The position numbers and the translations under genes were made by a program. Below the pieces are notes generated by a model that saw only the letters and a program-made list of their open reading frames with translations, was not told the DNA's origin and made no database searches. Shown piece by piece: positions 34,118-42,758 of a DNA stretch of 44,298 nucleotides; position 1 is the stretch's first letter; each line of letters starts with the position of its first letter. Source of the stretch: a bacterium (GTDB taxonomy: Bacteria; Bacteroidota; Rhodothermia; Balneolales; M1805); assembly GCA_006226965.1 (NCBI GenBank), contig SBGQ01000147.1, forward strand, positions 1-44,298, given 5' to 3'.

Positions 34118-36892
34118 ATGAGGTCGATATATTTAGTAAGCGGAAATGAAGATATTTCAGTTGACTTAATGCAATATCAAGAAGTTGTACAACTGATAAA
34201 TCTGACTTTAAAAACTTCAAAACTATCATATGCGGGAGTCGTTTTACAAAATGACTCAAATATCCATTTGTTGGGTCAATTTCCAATTTCAATGGAGCAA
34301 AAGGATGAATTAACCGAGTTCATTACTGAGCACAATTTGGCTGATAGTACATCTTACAGTTATCAACTTGAAAATAATGAGGTAGGTGTTTTATCTCGAA
34401 TCATCGATTCTAACCGGCATGGACTAAGTTGCGCGTGCGGATTTCAAATGTTGGATCATGAGTTTAAAAGCCACGGATTTTGTTTTTTTCTTGGAACAAA
34501 CAGTATTCAAAAATCAAGAGAGTCTTTAGAGATTCTTCAACAGTTTTCAGTTCAAATCACGAATACAATTTCGTTGTGCAAATCGTATGCAAAGCTGAAA
34601 AAAGAGTATCAAAAACAAGATCAACTTATTGAGCTGTATAGTATTAGCCAACATATGAATATGATTGGCTCTTGGACGTTCGATTACATAAAAGATAAAA
34701 TTACATGGTCTAAAGATTGTATTTCCATATTTGAAGTTCCTGAGAATTTTAAAATTAATGCTAGAGCAACCTTGGCATTTTTTCGTCCTGCTGATGGTGG
34801 ATTATTTGCAGAACAGGTTAAGGTGGCTATTAAAGAGAACGGAAATATTGATTTTGTAGGTCAAATAAAAACATTTAACGGAACTGAAAAATGGGTAAGA
34901 ATTACTGGTACCACTGTAAAAAATGATGATGAGCGGAATATTTTTGGAAATATTCAGGATATCACACAATACAAAGAGAGAGAAAAAAAGCTAAAACATG
35001 AGCGGTTTAAAGCGCTAAGCGTTTTAGAGGGAACAAATGTCGGTACTTGGGAATGGAATGTTCAAACCGGAGAAATGGACGTTAGTGAAAGATGGGCAGA
35101 AATAGTTGGCTATAGTAAAGATGATTTAAAACCGCTGAATATCGTTTCTTGGATTAAAAGAGTGCATTCTGATGATTTAGTTTTATCAAATGAACTCCTA
35201 GAAAAATGCTTTAACGGTGAAAGTGAATATTATGAATTGGAAACCCGAATTTTGCATAAAAGCGGAAGTTGGATTTGGGTTTTAAATAAAGGGAAAGTAT
35301 TTAGCAGAACCGATGAAAATAAGCCTGCGATGATGTATGGAACCTTGCAGGACATCACTGAAAGAAAAACAAAAGAAGAGTTGCTAAGAATTAGCGAGGA
35401 AACGTTTCGGGGAAGTTTTGAATTTGCCATGAATGGTATGGCATTGGTTGGCGCTGACGGGAAATGGCTAAAAGTAAATACAAAGTTATGTGAGATACTC
35501 GGTTACACTGAAGAAGAGTTAATGCAACTGGATTTCAATAAAATAACTCACCCTGATGATTATAAACAATCTCAAGTCTACTATAAAGCCATGTTAGAAG
35601 GCGAAACGAATAGTGTTTCGTATGAGAAAAGATATATTCATAAAAATGGTACTTCGGTTTATATCATTCTCTCGGTTTCGGTAATCAGAAATGATTTTAA
35701 TGAGATTTTGTATTTCGTTTCGCAAATGGTTGACATTACTTCAATGAAACTGATGGAATTGAAGTTGGAAGACTCCCTTGCTTATAACAAGGCTATATTG
35801 GAAGCGAGTACACAAGTTGCAATTATCGGTGCAGATATAAATGGCAGAATTACCACATTTAATGATGGCGCTGAAAGAATGTTGGGGTATTCCGGTAAAG
35901 AAATGATTGGTCGCCCGAATTTGGTAAACCTTTTTTCACACGAACAGGAAAGTTATTCAAAATCAGCGGACGGAGGCATAGCTCATGGGTTTGATGACTA
36001 TAATTCCATTCTTGATAAAGCTGTTCAAAATCCGCCGGATATCATTGAATATCAATTAAAAAGAGAAGATGGAAGTACTGTTCCTGCTTTAGTATCACTT
36101 TCCGCAATAAAACAGAATAAAAAAGTGGTAGGGGTACTAGCGGTTGCGATTGATATTTCTGCAATGAAACAAGTTGAACATGAAATGACCTCACTGTTAG
36201 AGTTAACACAATCTCAAAATGATAGGCTAAAGAACTTTGCTCACATCGTTTCACATAATTTAAGATCGTATTCCGGTGCTTTAGTTTCAATAATTGATTT
36301 AATTCGAATTCAAAATCCGGATTTATATCAAAACGAGTTTATTAAGTATATCGCAAACGCTTCAGAAAATTTATCAGAAACAATTCGGCACTTAACAGAT
36401 GTTGTACATATCAATTTTTTACCTGTAGATAACCAGGCAACTATACATTTAAAGTCAGCTATACAGCGTAATTTTAAAGGCTTACTCCATGTGGCACATA
36501 AAGAAAACATTTTAATTATTGATAATGTTGATAAAAATGTTCACATTAAAGGCATCAATGCATATGTGGATAGTATCATAAATAATCTATTAACAAATGC
36601 AATTAAGTATAGAGCTGTCGGGAGAGATAGTTATATACGTATAGAAACAGAGCTTGTTGAAAAATATGTAATCCTTAAGTTTATTGATAATGGCTTAGGT
36701 ATAGATCTAAAGTACAATGGACATAAACTTTTTGGTATGTATAAAACCTTTCATAGTCATAAAGATGCGAGAGGTATAGGATTGTTCTTAACAAAAAACC
36801 AAGTAGAAGCAATGCAAGGAAAAATTGAAGTGGAAAGCATGGTTGGTGTTGGAACAACTTTTAAAGTTTCTTTACTAAAGGCTGATGAATAA
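34118..36892 (+). CDS. Multi-PAS sensor histidine kinase
   Basis: Sensor kinase of 924 residues from ATG 34118 (an in-frame TTG two codons upstream is less likely). No membrane helix is evident, so it is probably cytosolic. N-terminal ~190 residues unassigned, then four PAS/PAC units (about 185-290, 300-415, 425-545 and 555-690), several ending in DIT-x-xK/R-type linkers. The DHp H-box is FAHIVSHNLRSY with His713 as phosphoacceptor. The ATPase has NNLLTNAIKYR, FIDNGLGID and RGIGLFLTKNQVEAMQGKIEVES. It overlaps the next response regulator by 8 bases, so the two make a pair. Signal unknown; PAS units may bind heme, flavin or small ligands. Confidence 0.9.
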   Translation: MRSIYLVSGNEDISVDLMQYQEVVQLINLTLKTSKLSYAGVVLQNDSNIHLLGQFPISMEQKDELTEFITEHNLADSTSYSYQLENNEVGVLSRIIDSNRHGLSCACGFQMLDHEFKSHGFCFFLGTNSIQKSRESLEILQQFSVQITNTISLCKSYAKLKKEYQKQDQLIELYSISQHMNMIGSWTFDYIKDKITWSKDCISIFEVPENFKINARATLAFFRPADGGLFAEQVKVAIKENGNIDFVGQIKTFNGTEKWVRITGTTVKNDDERNIFGNIQDITQYKEREKKLKHERFKALSVLEGTNVGTWEWNVQTGEMDVSERWAEIVGYSKDDLKPLNIVSWIKRVHSDDLVLSNELLEKCFNGESEYYELETRILHKSGSWIWVLNKGKVFSRTDENKPAMMYGTLQDITERKTKEELLRISEETFRGSFEFAMNGMALVGADGKWLKVNTKLCEILGYTEEELMQLDFNKITHPDDYKQSQVYYKAMLEGETNSVSYEKRYIHKNGTSVYIILSVSVIRNDFNEILYFVSQMVDITSMKLMELKLEDSLAYNKAILEASTQVAIIGADINGRITTFNDGAERMLGYSGKEMIGRPNLVNLFSHEQESYSKSADGGIAHGFDDYNSILDKAVQNPPDIIEYQLKREDGSTVPALVSLSAIKQNKKVVGVLAVAIDISAMKQVEHEMTSLLELTQSQNDRLKNFAHIVSHNLRSYSGALVSIIDLIRIQNPDLYQNEFIKYIANASENLSETIRHLTDVVHINFLPVDNQATIHLKSAIQRNFKGLLHVAHKENILIIDNVDKNVHIKGINAYVDSIINNLLTNAIKYRAVGRDSYIRIETELVEKYVILKFIDNGLGIDLKYNGHKLFGMYKTFHSHKDARGIGLFLTKNQVEAMQGKIEVESMVGVGTTFKVSLLKADE

Positions 36893-37268
36893 AATATTCT
36901 GTGTAATAGAAGACGATCCGATTCATCTTTTTGTAACCAAGAGATATCTGGAGTTAACGGGTTTAGCTGATGAAATCGTAGTATATAATAACGGTAAAGA
37001 GGCCTATGATAAGCTTTCAGCTACGATTCATTCCGGTCTGAGATTACCTGATTTCATTTTTCTTGATATAAATATGCCCATATGGGACGGATGGCAATTT
37101 TTAACTGAATTCTTGAAAATACCCGAAAGTAATCAAGTTAAGATTTACATAATGAGCAGCTCCAATAGTGAGGATGATTATATAAAAGCTGAAAAGTTTA
37201 ACTTGAGAGATAACTACATGCCCAAACCTATAAACTTTGAAGATTTAATAGAAATCGTGAATAAGTAA
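36885..37268 (+). CDS. Single-domain response regulator (CheY/Rcp1-like)
   Basis: Receiver-only protein of 127 residues. Acidic pocket CVIEDD, phosphoacceptor Asp61 in FIFLDINMP, Thr/Ser switch in IYIMSSSNSEDD and Lys in YMPKPINFEDL. Lack of an output domain and length resemble Rcp1-type regulators paired with PAS/phytochrome kinases. Its ATG is inside the last codons of the kinase gene, so it is translationally coupled to it. It faces a convergent glycosyltransferase 8 bases downstream. Confidence 0.92.
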   Translation: MNKIFCVIEDDPIHLFVTKRYLELTGLADEIVVYNNGKEAYDKLSATIHSGLRLPDFIFLDINMPIWDGWQFLTEFLKIPESNQVKIYIMSSSNSEDDYIKAEKFNLRDNYMPKPINFEDLIEIVNK

Positions 37269-37276
37269 GCACAGTA

Positions 37277-38269
37277 TTATAGTTCGTCAAACGTTTTTTT
37301 GTTTTCAATAAAATACTTCTTAACAATGGAGTAAGGATATATTTTATCAGATACATCGTTATTTAATTCTAGATAACTTTTAGGTTTAGTGAATGCATCA
37401 TATAAACCTTGTAAAATAGCATTTGCATGAGTAAACCTGAGCTTAAACAGCTCATATGCTGCCGCAATTACATCTAATAGCAATCTCCTCCAAAGTATGG
37501 TGTAAAACCGATTAGGTTGGATGTTTTTCATCAACATCCACCAGTTGTTTCTGAAGTTGTAATACGTTTTTCTTGGCGATAGTGCATTTAATGAACCGCC
37601 TCCCAAGTGGTAAACAACGGAATCAGGCACATACACGATTCTCTTTCCAGTTCTTAATAAACGCCAGCATAAATCAATTTCTTCCATATGAAATTCAAAG
37701 CTTTCATCAAATCCTCCTAATTCAAGAAACACATCTTTTCGAATGGCTAAAGCGGCGCCGGAAGCCCAAATAATTTCATCGGGAGTATCGTATTGGCCAT
37801 AATCTGTTTCTAGTGTATCGAAGACGCGCCCCTTACAAAATGGGTATCCTAAATAGTCTATGTACCCACCTGCAGCGCCTGCGTATTCAAATTTTTCTTT
37901 TTGTAAATAGGCTCTCAGTTTTGGTTGCGCTGCTCCAACTGTTTCATCAGAAAATATAGAGCTTAATGCATTTAGCCAGTTTTCATCGACTTCTACATCA
38001 TTGTTCAGGAAAAGGAGAATGTCACCATTTGCAACATCTGCAGCTTTATTGTTTCCTCCGCAATACCCATAATTTTTATCTAAAGTGTGAACAAGTACAG
38101 TAGGGAAGTTTGTTTTAACCCATTCAGCAGATTCATCTGTTGATGCGTTATCAGCTAATATGATTTCAAAACGGCGATATTCTGTTGCTACTACAGAAGG
38201 CAGAAAGCGTTTTAAATGATGAATAGCGTTCCAACTAACAATTATGATACTGATAAATGGCTCGTTCAT
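37277..38269 (-). CDS. Glycosyltransferase family 2 (rhamnosyl/GT-A type)
   Basis: About 330 residues, start ATG 38269. The frame stays open upstream to a TTG at 38326, but the GT-A fold begins at FISIIIVSWNA, just after this ATG. Other motifs are ILADNASTDESAEWV, LDKNYGYCGGNNKAAD, LLFLNNDVEVDENWL (the D-x-D-type metal site), ASGAALAIRKDVF and FEFHMEEIDLCWRL. It transfers a sugar to a lipid- or saccharide-linked acceptor at the inner membrane; acceptor and donor unknown. Single gene, not in a polysaccharide cluster. Confidence 0.88.
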   Translation of the reverse strand: MNEPFISIIIVSWNAIHHLKRFLPSVVATEYRRFEIILADNASTDESAEWVKTNFPTVLVHTLDKNYGYCGGNNKAADVANGDILLFLNNDVEVDENWLNALSSIFSDETVGAAQPKLRAYLQKEKFEYAGAAGGYIDYLGYPFCKGRVFDTLETDYGQYDTPDEIIWASGAALAIRKDVFLELGGFDESFEFHMEEIDLCWRLLRTGKRIVYVPDSVVYHLGGGSLNALSPRKTYYNFRNNWWMLMKNIQPNRFYTILWRRLLLDVIAAAYELFKLRFTHANAILQGLYDAFTKPKSYLELNNDVSDKIYPYSIVKKYFIENKKTFDEL

Positions 38270-38333
38270 GCCGAAATTTTCACTTGTTATGCTTATTTTT
38301 GAGAAACGGCTAAAATAAGAAATCAACCAATAT

Positions 38334-38849
38334 ATGTTACGAGTCGGATTGATAGCTGATACACATAATTACCTTGATCCACAGGTAAAGGATTTTTTTA
38401 AAGAATGCGATGAAATATGGCATGCCGGCGACTTTGGTAATCTGGAAATTGCTGAGGAATTAAAAGAAATTGCTCCTGTAATTGGTGTATATGGCAACAT
38501 CGACGGTCAAGATATTCGACAAGAATATCCTTGCCATTTAAGAATGAATAAAGAAGGTGTTGATGTTTGGATGACTCATATCGGTGGAAATCCGGGTAGA
38601 TACGCCATTCCGTGTAAAATCGAAATGGAAAATAATCCGCCTGATTTATTTATTTGCGGCCACTCACATATTCTGAAAATTTCTCGCGACCCCGACCACA
38701 AAAAAACAATATTCATGAATCCCGGTGCGGCTGGAAGACAAGGCTTCCACTACGAAAGAACAATCGTTCGTTTCACTCTCAATGAAGGTAAAATTGAAGA
38801 TGTTGAAGTGATAAATTTAGGTCCAAGAACCGAATTCGAAGAAGAATAG
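38334..38849 (+). CDS. YfcE-like metallophosphoesterase
   Basis: 171-residue calcineurin-like phosphodiesterase. Dinuclear-metal motifs are present in order: LIADTHN (D-x-H), HAGDFGN (GD-x-x), YGNIDG (GN-x-D), MTHIGG (H) and CGHSHI (GH-x-H). Length and motif spacing match YfcE/MJ0936-type enzymes with broad phosphodiesterase activity. Physiological substrate unknown. It is divergent from the glycosyltransferase, with 64 bases between starts. Confidence 0.9.
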   Translation: MLRVGLIADTHNYLDPQVKDFFKECDEIWHAGDFGNLEIAEELKEIAPVIGVYGNIDGQDIRQEYPCHLRMNKEGVDVWMTHIGGNPGRYAIPCKIEMENNPPDLFICGHSHILKISRDPDHKKTIFMNPGAAGRQGFHYERTIVRFTLNEGKIEDVEVINLGPRTEFEEE

Positions 38850-38912
38850 ATTAAACCCGTTTCTTGCAAAACCTTTTAAAAAAGCATCCGTAGGGGACTT
38901 TCAGATTAAAAA

Positions 38913-39779
38913 TTGACTGAAAATATCTATATGGATTCTACAAGAAGATTTAACAATGAGTTAGCCGCCTTCAAAGAAGGGAAAACTATTCAGCACGATG
39001 AGGGTGAAGTTGTTAAAATTCCGGAAAACCAAAAGAAATCGTTTATCAAGCTAAGTTTGATTTTAGTCGTATTAACTGTAATTGGTTATTACCTGATTAA
39101 ATTGCCGTTATCGAAGCAAAGTATCAGCACAAACGGTAAGAATATTGAACAGGCCTTAAATTTTGATTCATATGCCTTGCTTATACAAGAGCGATTTCCT
39201 GATTGGATGAAAAACGAGGAATTAATCAGCCAACTATACACAAACTCTGTTTCGATAAGAACTATTTCTTTAATAAATCAAGCAAAAAAACTTGATTCGA
39301 CTTCTTTAAATGAATTTATAGCGATTGAACGTTTTATTGATCACGCTCCGGAATCTAACGATCAAACGATTGTCGAGTTCTTGAATCATTTTGCGCCCAA
39401 TGATTTAACCATTGCTCATGAAGCAGGTGTCGATATTTCTAACTGTAATGCTATAAACACAAATACTCTATTTGAAACATTGTCTTTTGATGATATAACG
39501 TTACTTGCATCAATTGACACGCAAGGTTTACTAAAATCGTTCAAAAAAAACAGCTATACGGAGAAGTTAACGCAATCTGATTGGTTGTTAATTGCTGAAA
39601 AGGGTGTTAATTCTAATTTTATTGATTCGATTTACAATGCAGTAGGCGATTTTTCAAGTGAATTATCCGTAAATGATGTGGTTCAGTTATCAAGCAAAAA
39701 TATTCAACCAGATATAGTTATAAAAGCTTTACAATCGTCTGATAAAAAGCAGATTGATGAATTATTAGTAAACAATTAA
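38913..39779 (+). CDS. Membrane-anchored helical-repeat protein A (unknown function)
   Basis: 288 residues from TTG 38913. I prefer this to ATG 38931 because it aligns MTENIY with MKNNLY of the next gene. Layout: cytosolic N-tail with a conserved AFKE (19-22), one membrane helix 44-62 (FIKLSLILVVLTVIGYYLI), then a mostly helical, acidic extracytoplasmic part. The C-terminal ~125 residues are four degenerate 30-residue units beginning LSFDD, LTQSD, LSVND and similar, each with a (D/E)-x-x-x-L pattern followed by G/N-I and a hydrophobic cluster. The last unit (VVQLSSKNIQPDIVIKAL) resembles units of the next gene (LVNLKKNKITPDVINPWI). Both genes share an FIK-x-(S/T)LI membrane entry, so they are paralogues. 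No enzymatic motif. Confidence 0.6.
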   Translation: MTENIYMDSTRRFNNELAAFKEGKTIQHDEGEVVKIPENQKKSFIKLSLILVVLTVIGYYLIKLPLSKQSISTNGKNIEQALNFDSYALLIQERFPDWMKNEELISQLYTNSVSIRTISLINQAKKLDSTSLNEFIAIERFIDHAPESNDQTIVEFLNHFAPNDLTIAHEAGVDISNCNAINTNTLFETLSFDDITLLASIDTQGLLKSFKKNSYTEKLTQSDWLLIAEKGVNSNFIDSIYNAVGDFSSELSVNDVVQLSSKNIQPDIVIKALQSSDKKQIDELLVNN

Positions 39780-39813
39780 TAGATTGAATTGAGATTTAAC
39801 AGAAGAATAGCAT

Positions 39814-41025
39814 ATGAAAAATAATCTCTACGAAAAAAAAGAGTTCCGGGCTTTTAAAGAACAACCATCCAATCAGTCGTTAAATCCAAAAGAACCTGAA
39901 TATGATGTTGATGAGCCAAAAGGTCCGGTTCGCACTTTTATTAAATACACGTTAATTATAAGTGCATTTATAATGGTTCCAATGTTTATTAGTACACAAG
40001 GCATCGTAAAAGATGTGTTATCTAATTTGCATATCACAATCGGCGACTCTGATGAAAAAACACCGGAAGTTGCAGCTCCAAGTGCGCCAATTCCTCCGCC
40101 TCTGGTTCTTAATAAGAAACAATTATCTGAAGATATAAACCGAAAGGTTCAGGAGGCTTTAGAAAAGGCACAATTATCTCAATCTATTTCACAACAAGTT
40201 CAGGAAGAAATTGCAAAAGGTTTAGCTGAAGCATCTGTAGAAATTGATGGAGAACAATTGTCAGAAGAAATTGAAGTTGCATTGGGTGAAGCGTTCTCTG
40301 CATTAGATGAGGCTCAATTGGACGAAAATGTCAGGTTAGAAGTAGAAAATGCGTTAAAATCTTTGGAAGGCCTTAAAGGATTAGATCAACTTGAGAATTT
40401 AGCGGCTTTAGAAGGATTAAGATCGCTCGAAGGTTTGGCGGTAACAATAGACGGTAATAATGAGACAAAGCCAATCGATATGCCCAAGCTAGACTATCTG
40501 CAAGCTGTTAAAAATGCAGGGTTGTCAGAAGATTTTGAAATGCACGAAATTGATAGTTTTTATAAAAACGGCATCACTGTTGACGATTTAAAGCAGATGG
40601 ATAAAAACGGATGGTTAGATGAATTCGAGTTCTATGAATTGGTAAACCTGAAGAAAAACAAAATTACACCCGATGTGATTAATCCATGGATAAAAAACGG
40701 ATACACACAGGATTATGAATTACATGAAATTCTAAGTTTTATCAAAAATGGTGTGGATTTTAATTATTTGAAGGAATTAGATAAAGCGGGTTTAACTTCA
40801 AATTTGGAGTTTTGGGAAATATCCAATCTGAAGAAAAAAGGATACTCTGCTAAAGACTTAGCTCCGTGGGCAAAATCTGGTTATTTGGGAAAGTTTGACG
40901 GACATGAAATCATCAATTTTATGGATAACAAAGTACCGCCAAGTTTTTTGGATGATTTAGCTAAGCGTGGTTTGTTGGATGATCTCGAATTTTGGGAAAT
41001 ATCAAAATTGTATAAAGACCAATAG
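39814..41025 (+). CDS. Membrane-anchored protein B with coiled and six 30-residue repeats (unknown function)
   Basis: 403 residues. N-tail MKNNLY...AFKE, membrane helix 42-60 (FIKYTLIISAFIMVPMFI) and a Pro-rich spacer (PSAPIPPPLVL). Residues ~97-190 hold about four amphipathic ~20-residue copies beginning QLSEDI, QLSQSI, QLSEEI and QLDENV, likely coiled-coil or self-associating helices. Residues 228-403 are exactly six 30-residue repeats (last one 26): 228, 258, 288, 318, 348 and 378 are starts. Odd units contain HEI-x-(S/N)F, or its DSF form, and even units contain EF(W/Y)E(I/L)-x-(N/K)L, giving a 60-residue super-period. No enzyme motif. The gene starts 34 bases after its paralogue and ends before a terminator. 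Confidence 0.7.
   Translation: MKNNLYEKKEFRAFKEQPSNQSLNPKEPEYDVDEPKGPVRTFIKYTLIISAFIMVPMFISTQGIVKDVLSNLHITIGDSDEKTPEVAAPSAPIPPPLVLNKKQLSEDINRKVQEALEKAQLSQSISQQVQEEIAKGLAEASVEIDGEQLSEEIEVALGEAFSALDEAQLDENVRLEVENALKSLEGLKGLDQLENLAALEGLRSLEGLAVTIDGNNETKPIDMPKLDYLQAVKNAGLSEDFEMHEIDSFYKNGITVDDLKQMDKNGWLDEFEFYELVNLKKNKITPDVINPWIKNGYTQDYELHEILSFIKNGVDFNYLKELDKAGLTSNLEFWEISNLKKKGYSAKDLAPWAKSGYLGKFDGHEIINFMDNKVPPSFLDDLAKRGLLDDLEFWEISKLYKDQ
40495..41022 (+). repeat. Six tandem 30-residue (90-bp) protein repeats
   Basis: Units of the form (L)-x-x-(L/W)-x-K-x-G-(L/W/Y)-x-x-x-(F/L)-(E/D)-x-x-EI-x-x-(F/L)-x-K-(N)-x-I/V, alternating two types. At the DNA level they have diverged, so they are old repeats kept by protein selection. 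Confidence 0.85.
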
Positions 41026-41050
41026 TACACCAACGTTATCTTATCTATTT

Positions 41051-41090
41051 AAAGCGGTTTTTACTGAAAAAGTGAAAACCGCTTTCTTAT
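41051..41090 (+). terminator. Rho-independent terminator after the repeat-protein pair
   Basis: AAAGCGGTTTT pairs with AAAACCGCTTT around an ACT-GAAAA-AGT inner hairpin, followed by a T-rich stretch (TCTTATTTT). Confidence 0.85.
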
Positions 41091-41170
41091 TTTAAAGACA
41101 CAAAGTTTACGTAAAATCTTCTTTTATCTGCTTAAAAACATTAAAATTAAGCTTCAAGATACCTTCTGCT

Positions 41171-42754
41171 ATGAGTCCAAAATCAACCAGTTTTACGCAA
41201 ACCCATTACCAACTTCTGCTCGATTCGGTTACTGATTATATATATACCGTATCAATCGTAAATGAACAAGTTTCCGATACCAAACATGGACCGGCTTGTT
41301 TCAATGTAACCGGATATACTCAACATGAACTTGAAGAAGATGAAGATTTGTGGTTCACCATGGTTCATGACGATGACAGAAAGCTGGTTTTGGAACAAGC
41401 AGCTTTAGCAAAATTGGGAAAAACAGTAAAAGAAATTGAGCATAGAATAACACACAAAGACGGCTCCATTCGCTGGGTTCGAAACACCATTGTTGTTAGA
41501 TTCGATGATAAAGACGATTCAAAAGTTGTTGGTTATGATGGACTTATTCAAAACATTACTGACAAAAAGCTGGCAGAAGAAGCATTAAGAAGTTCAGAGC
41601 AGAGATATAGAAATCTGTTAAATTCGATAACCGATTATATCTATACTGTTACCGTTGACAAGGGCAAAGTCGTAAAAACGGAACATGGACCGGCTTGTGT
41701 AAAAGTAACAGGCTACACGTCTGAGGAATATGTTGAGGATGAAGAGCTTTGGTATCGGATGATTGTAGAAGAAGACAGAAAAGAAGTTGTACGATTTGCT
41801 AATAAAGCCGTAAAAGGGGAGTCTATTCAACCATTTGAACACCGAATTATTCATAAAGACGGTACAATTCGATGGGTTCGAAATACCATTGTAGCCAGAA
41901 AAGATTCAACCGGTTCTGTTTTAGCATATGATGGACTCATAAGCGATATCACCGATAGAAAAAAAGCAGAGCAGTTAGCAACTTTGCAAAAAGAACAGCT
42001 CATTCAAGCAGAAAAAATGGTGACTTTAGGCATTCTGGTTTCAGGCGTTGCACATGAGATTAATAACCCTAATAATTTCATCATGTTAAATGCCAGAATG
42101 TTGCAAAAGATTTGGCTCGATGTTGAGCAACATTTAGATTGTATGACTAAAGAAAAAGGTTCTGTTGAATTGGCAGGGATTCATTATCCGGCTGAAAAAG
42201 AGCAAATACATCGATTACTGCAAGCTGTAACTGACGGCGGAAAACGAATCCAAAAAATTGTTACCGGTCTAAAAGATTTTGCCCGACAAGATACCGGCGA
42301 GATGAAAGCCGGAGTATCGATAAATGAAATCGTAAATCAAGCGGTTTTAATCGTAAATAATCTCATTCAGAAAGCTACCAATCGTTTCGAACTGGATCTT
42401 AATACACAAATTCCCGTCATAAAAGGTAATTTTCAAAAGTTAGAGCAAGTGCTTATTAATTTAATTACAAATTCTTGTCAGGCTTTAACCGATAAAAATC
42501 AACGTTTAACGATTCAAACAGGACTTACATCAAGCAATAAAGAAGTTTTTATTAGGGTGATTGATGAAGGAAAAGGAATTGATGACGATGTAATGAAACA
42601 TATGTTCGACCCGTTTTTTACAACAAAACGAGATACAGGCGGAACTGGTTTAGGTCTGTCGATTTCGTATACTATTGTTAAAGACCATGGCGGTGAATTG
42701 TATTTTAAACGAGATCAGCAAAAGACCATTGCAACTATAAAACTCCCGGTTTAG
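41171..42754 (+). CDS. PAS-PAS sensor histidine kinase
   Basis: Cytosolic sensor kinase of 527 residues. Two PAS/PAC units (about 13-137 and 146-262) are clearly duplicated copies of each other: both contain DYIYTV, HGPAC-x-x-VTGYT, an acidic E-x-LW step, EHRI-x-HKDG-(S/T)-IRWVRNTIV and GLI-x-(N/D)ITD-(K/R)-K. The H-box is GVAHEINNPNNF, His295 as phosphoacceptor, and the ATPase has NLITNSCQAL, IDEGKGI, FFTTKRDTGGTGLGLSI. Lack of membrane helices suggests a soluble signal. The NtrC-type regulator starts 4 bases after its stop, so they form a two-component pair. Confidence 0.93.
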   Translation: MSPKSTSFTQTHYQLLLDSVTDYIYTVSIVNEQVSDTKHGPACFNVTGYTQHELEEDEDLWFTMVHDDDRKLVLEQAALAKLGKTVKEIEHRITHKDGSIRWVRNTIVVRFDDKDDSKVVGYDGLIQNITDKKLAEEALRSSEQRYRNLLNSITDYIYTVTVDKGKVVKTEHGPACVKVTGYTSEEYVEDEELWYRMIVEEDRKEVVRFANKAVKGESIQPFEHRIIHKDGTIRWVRNTIVARKDSTGSVLAYDGLISDITDRKKAEQLATLQKEQLIQAEKMVTLGILVSGVAHEINNPNNFIMLNARMLQKIWLDVEQHLDCMTKEKGSVELAGIHYPAEKEQIHRLLQAVTDGGKRIQKIVTGLKDFARQDTGEMKAGVSINEIVNQAVLIVNNLIQKATNRFELDLNTQIPVIKGNFQKLEQVLINLITNSCQALTDKNQRLTIQTGLTSSNKEVFIRVIDEGKGIDDDVMKHMFDPFFTTKRDTGGTGLGLSISYTIVKDHGGELYFKRDQQKTIATIKLPV

Positions 42755-42758
42755 TGTT

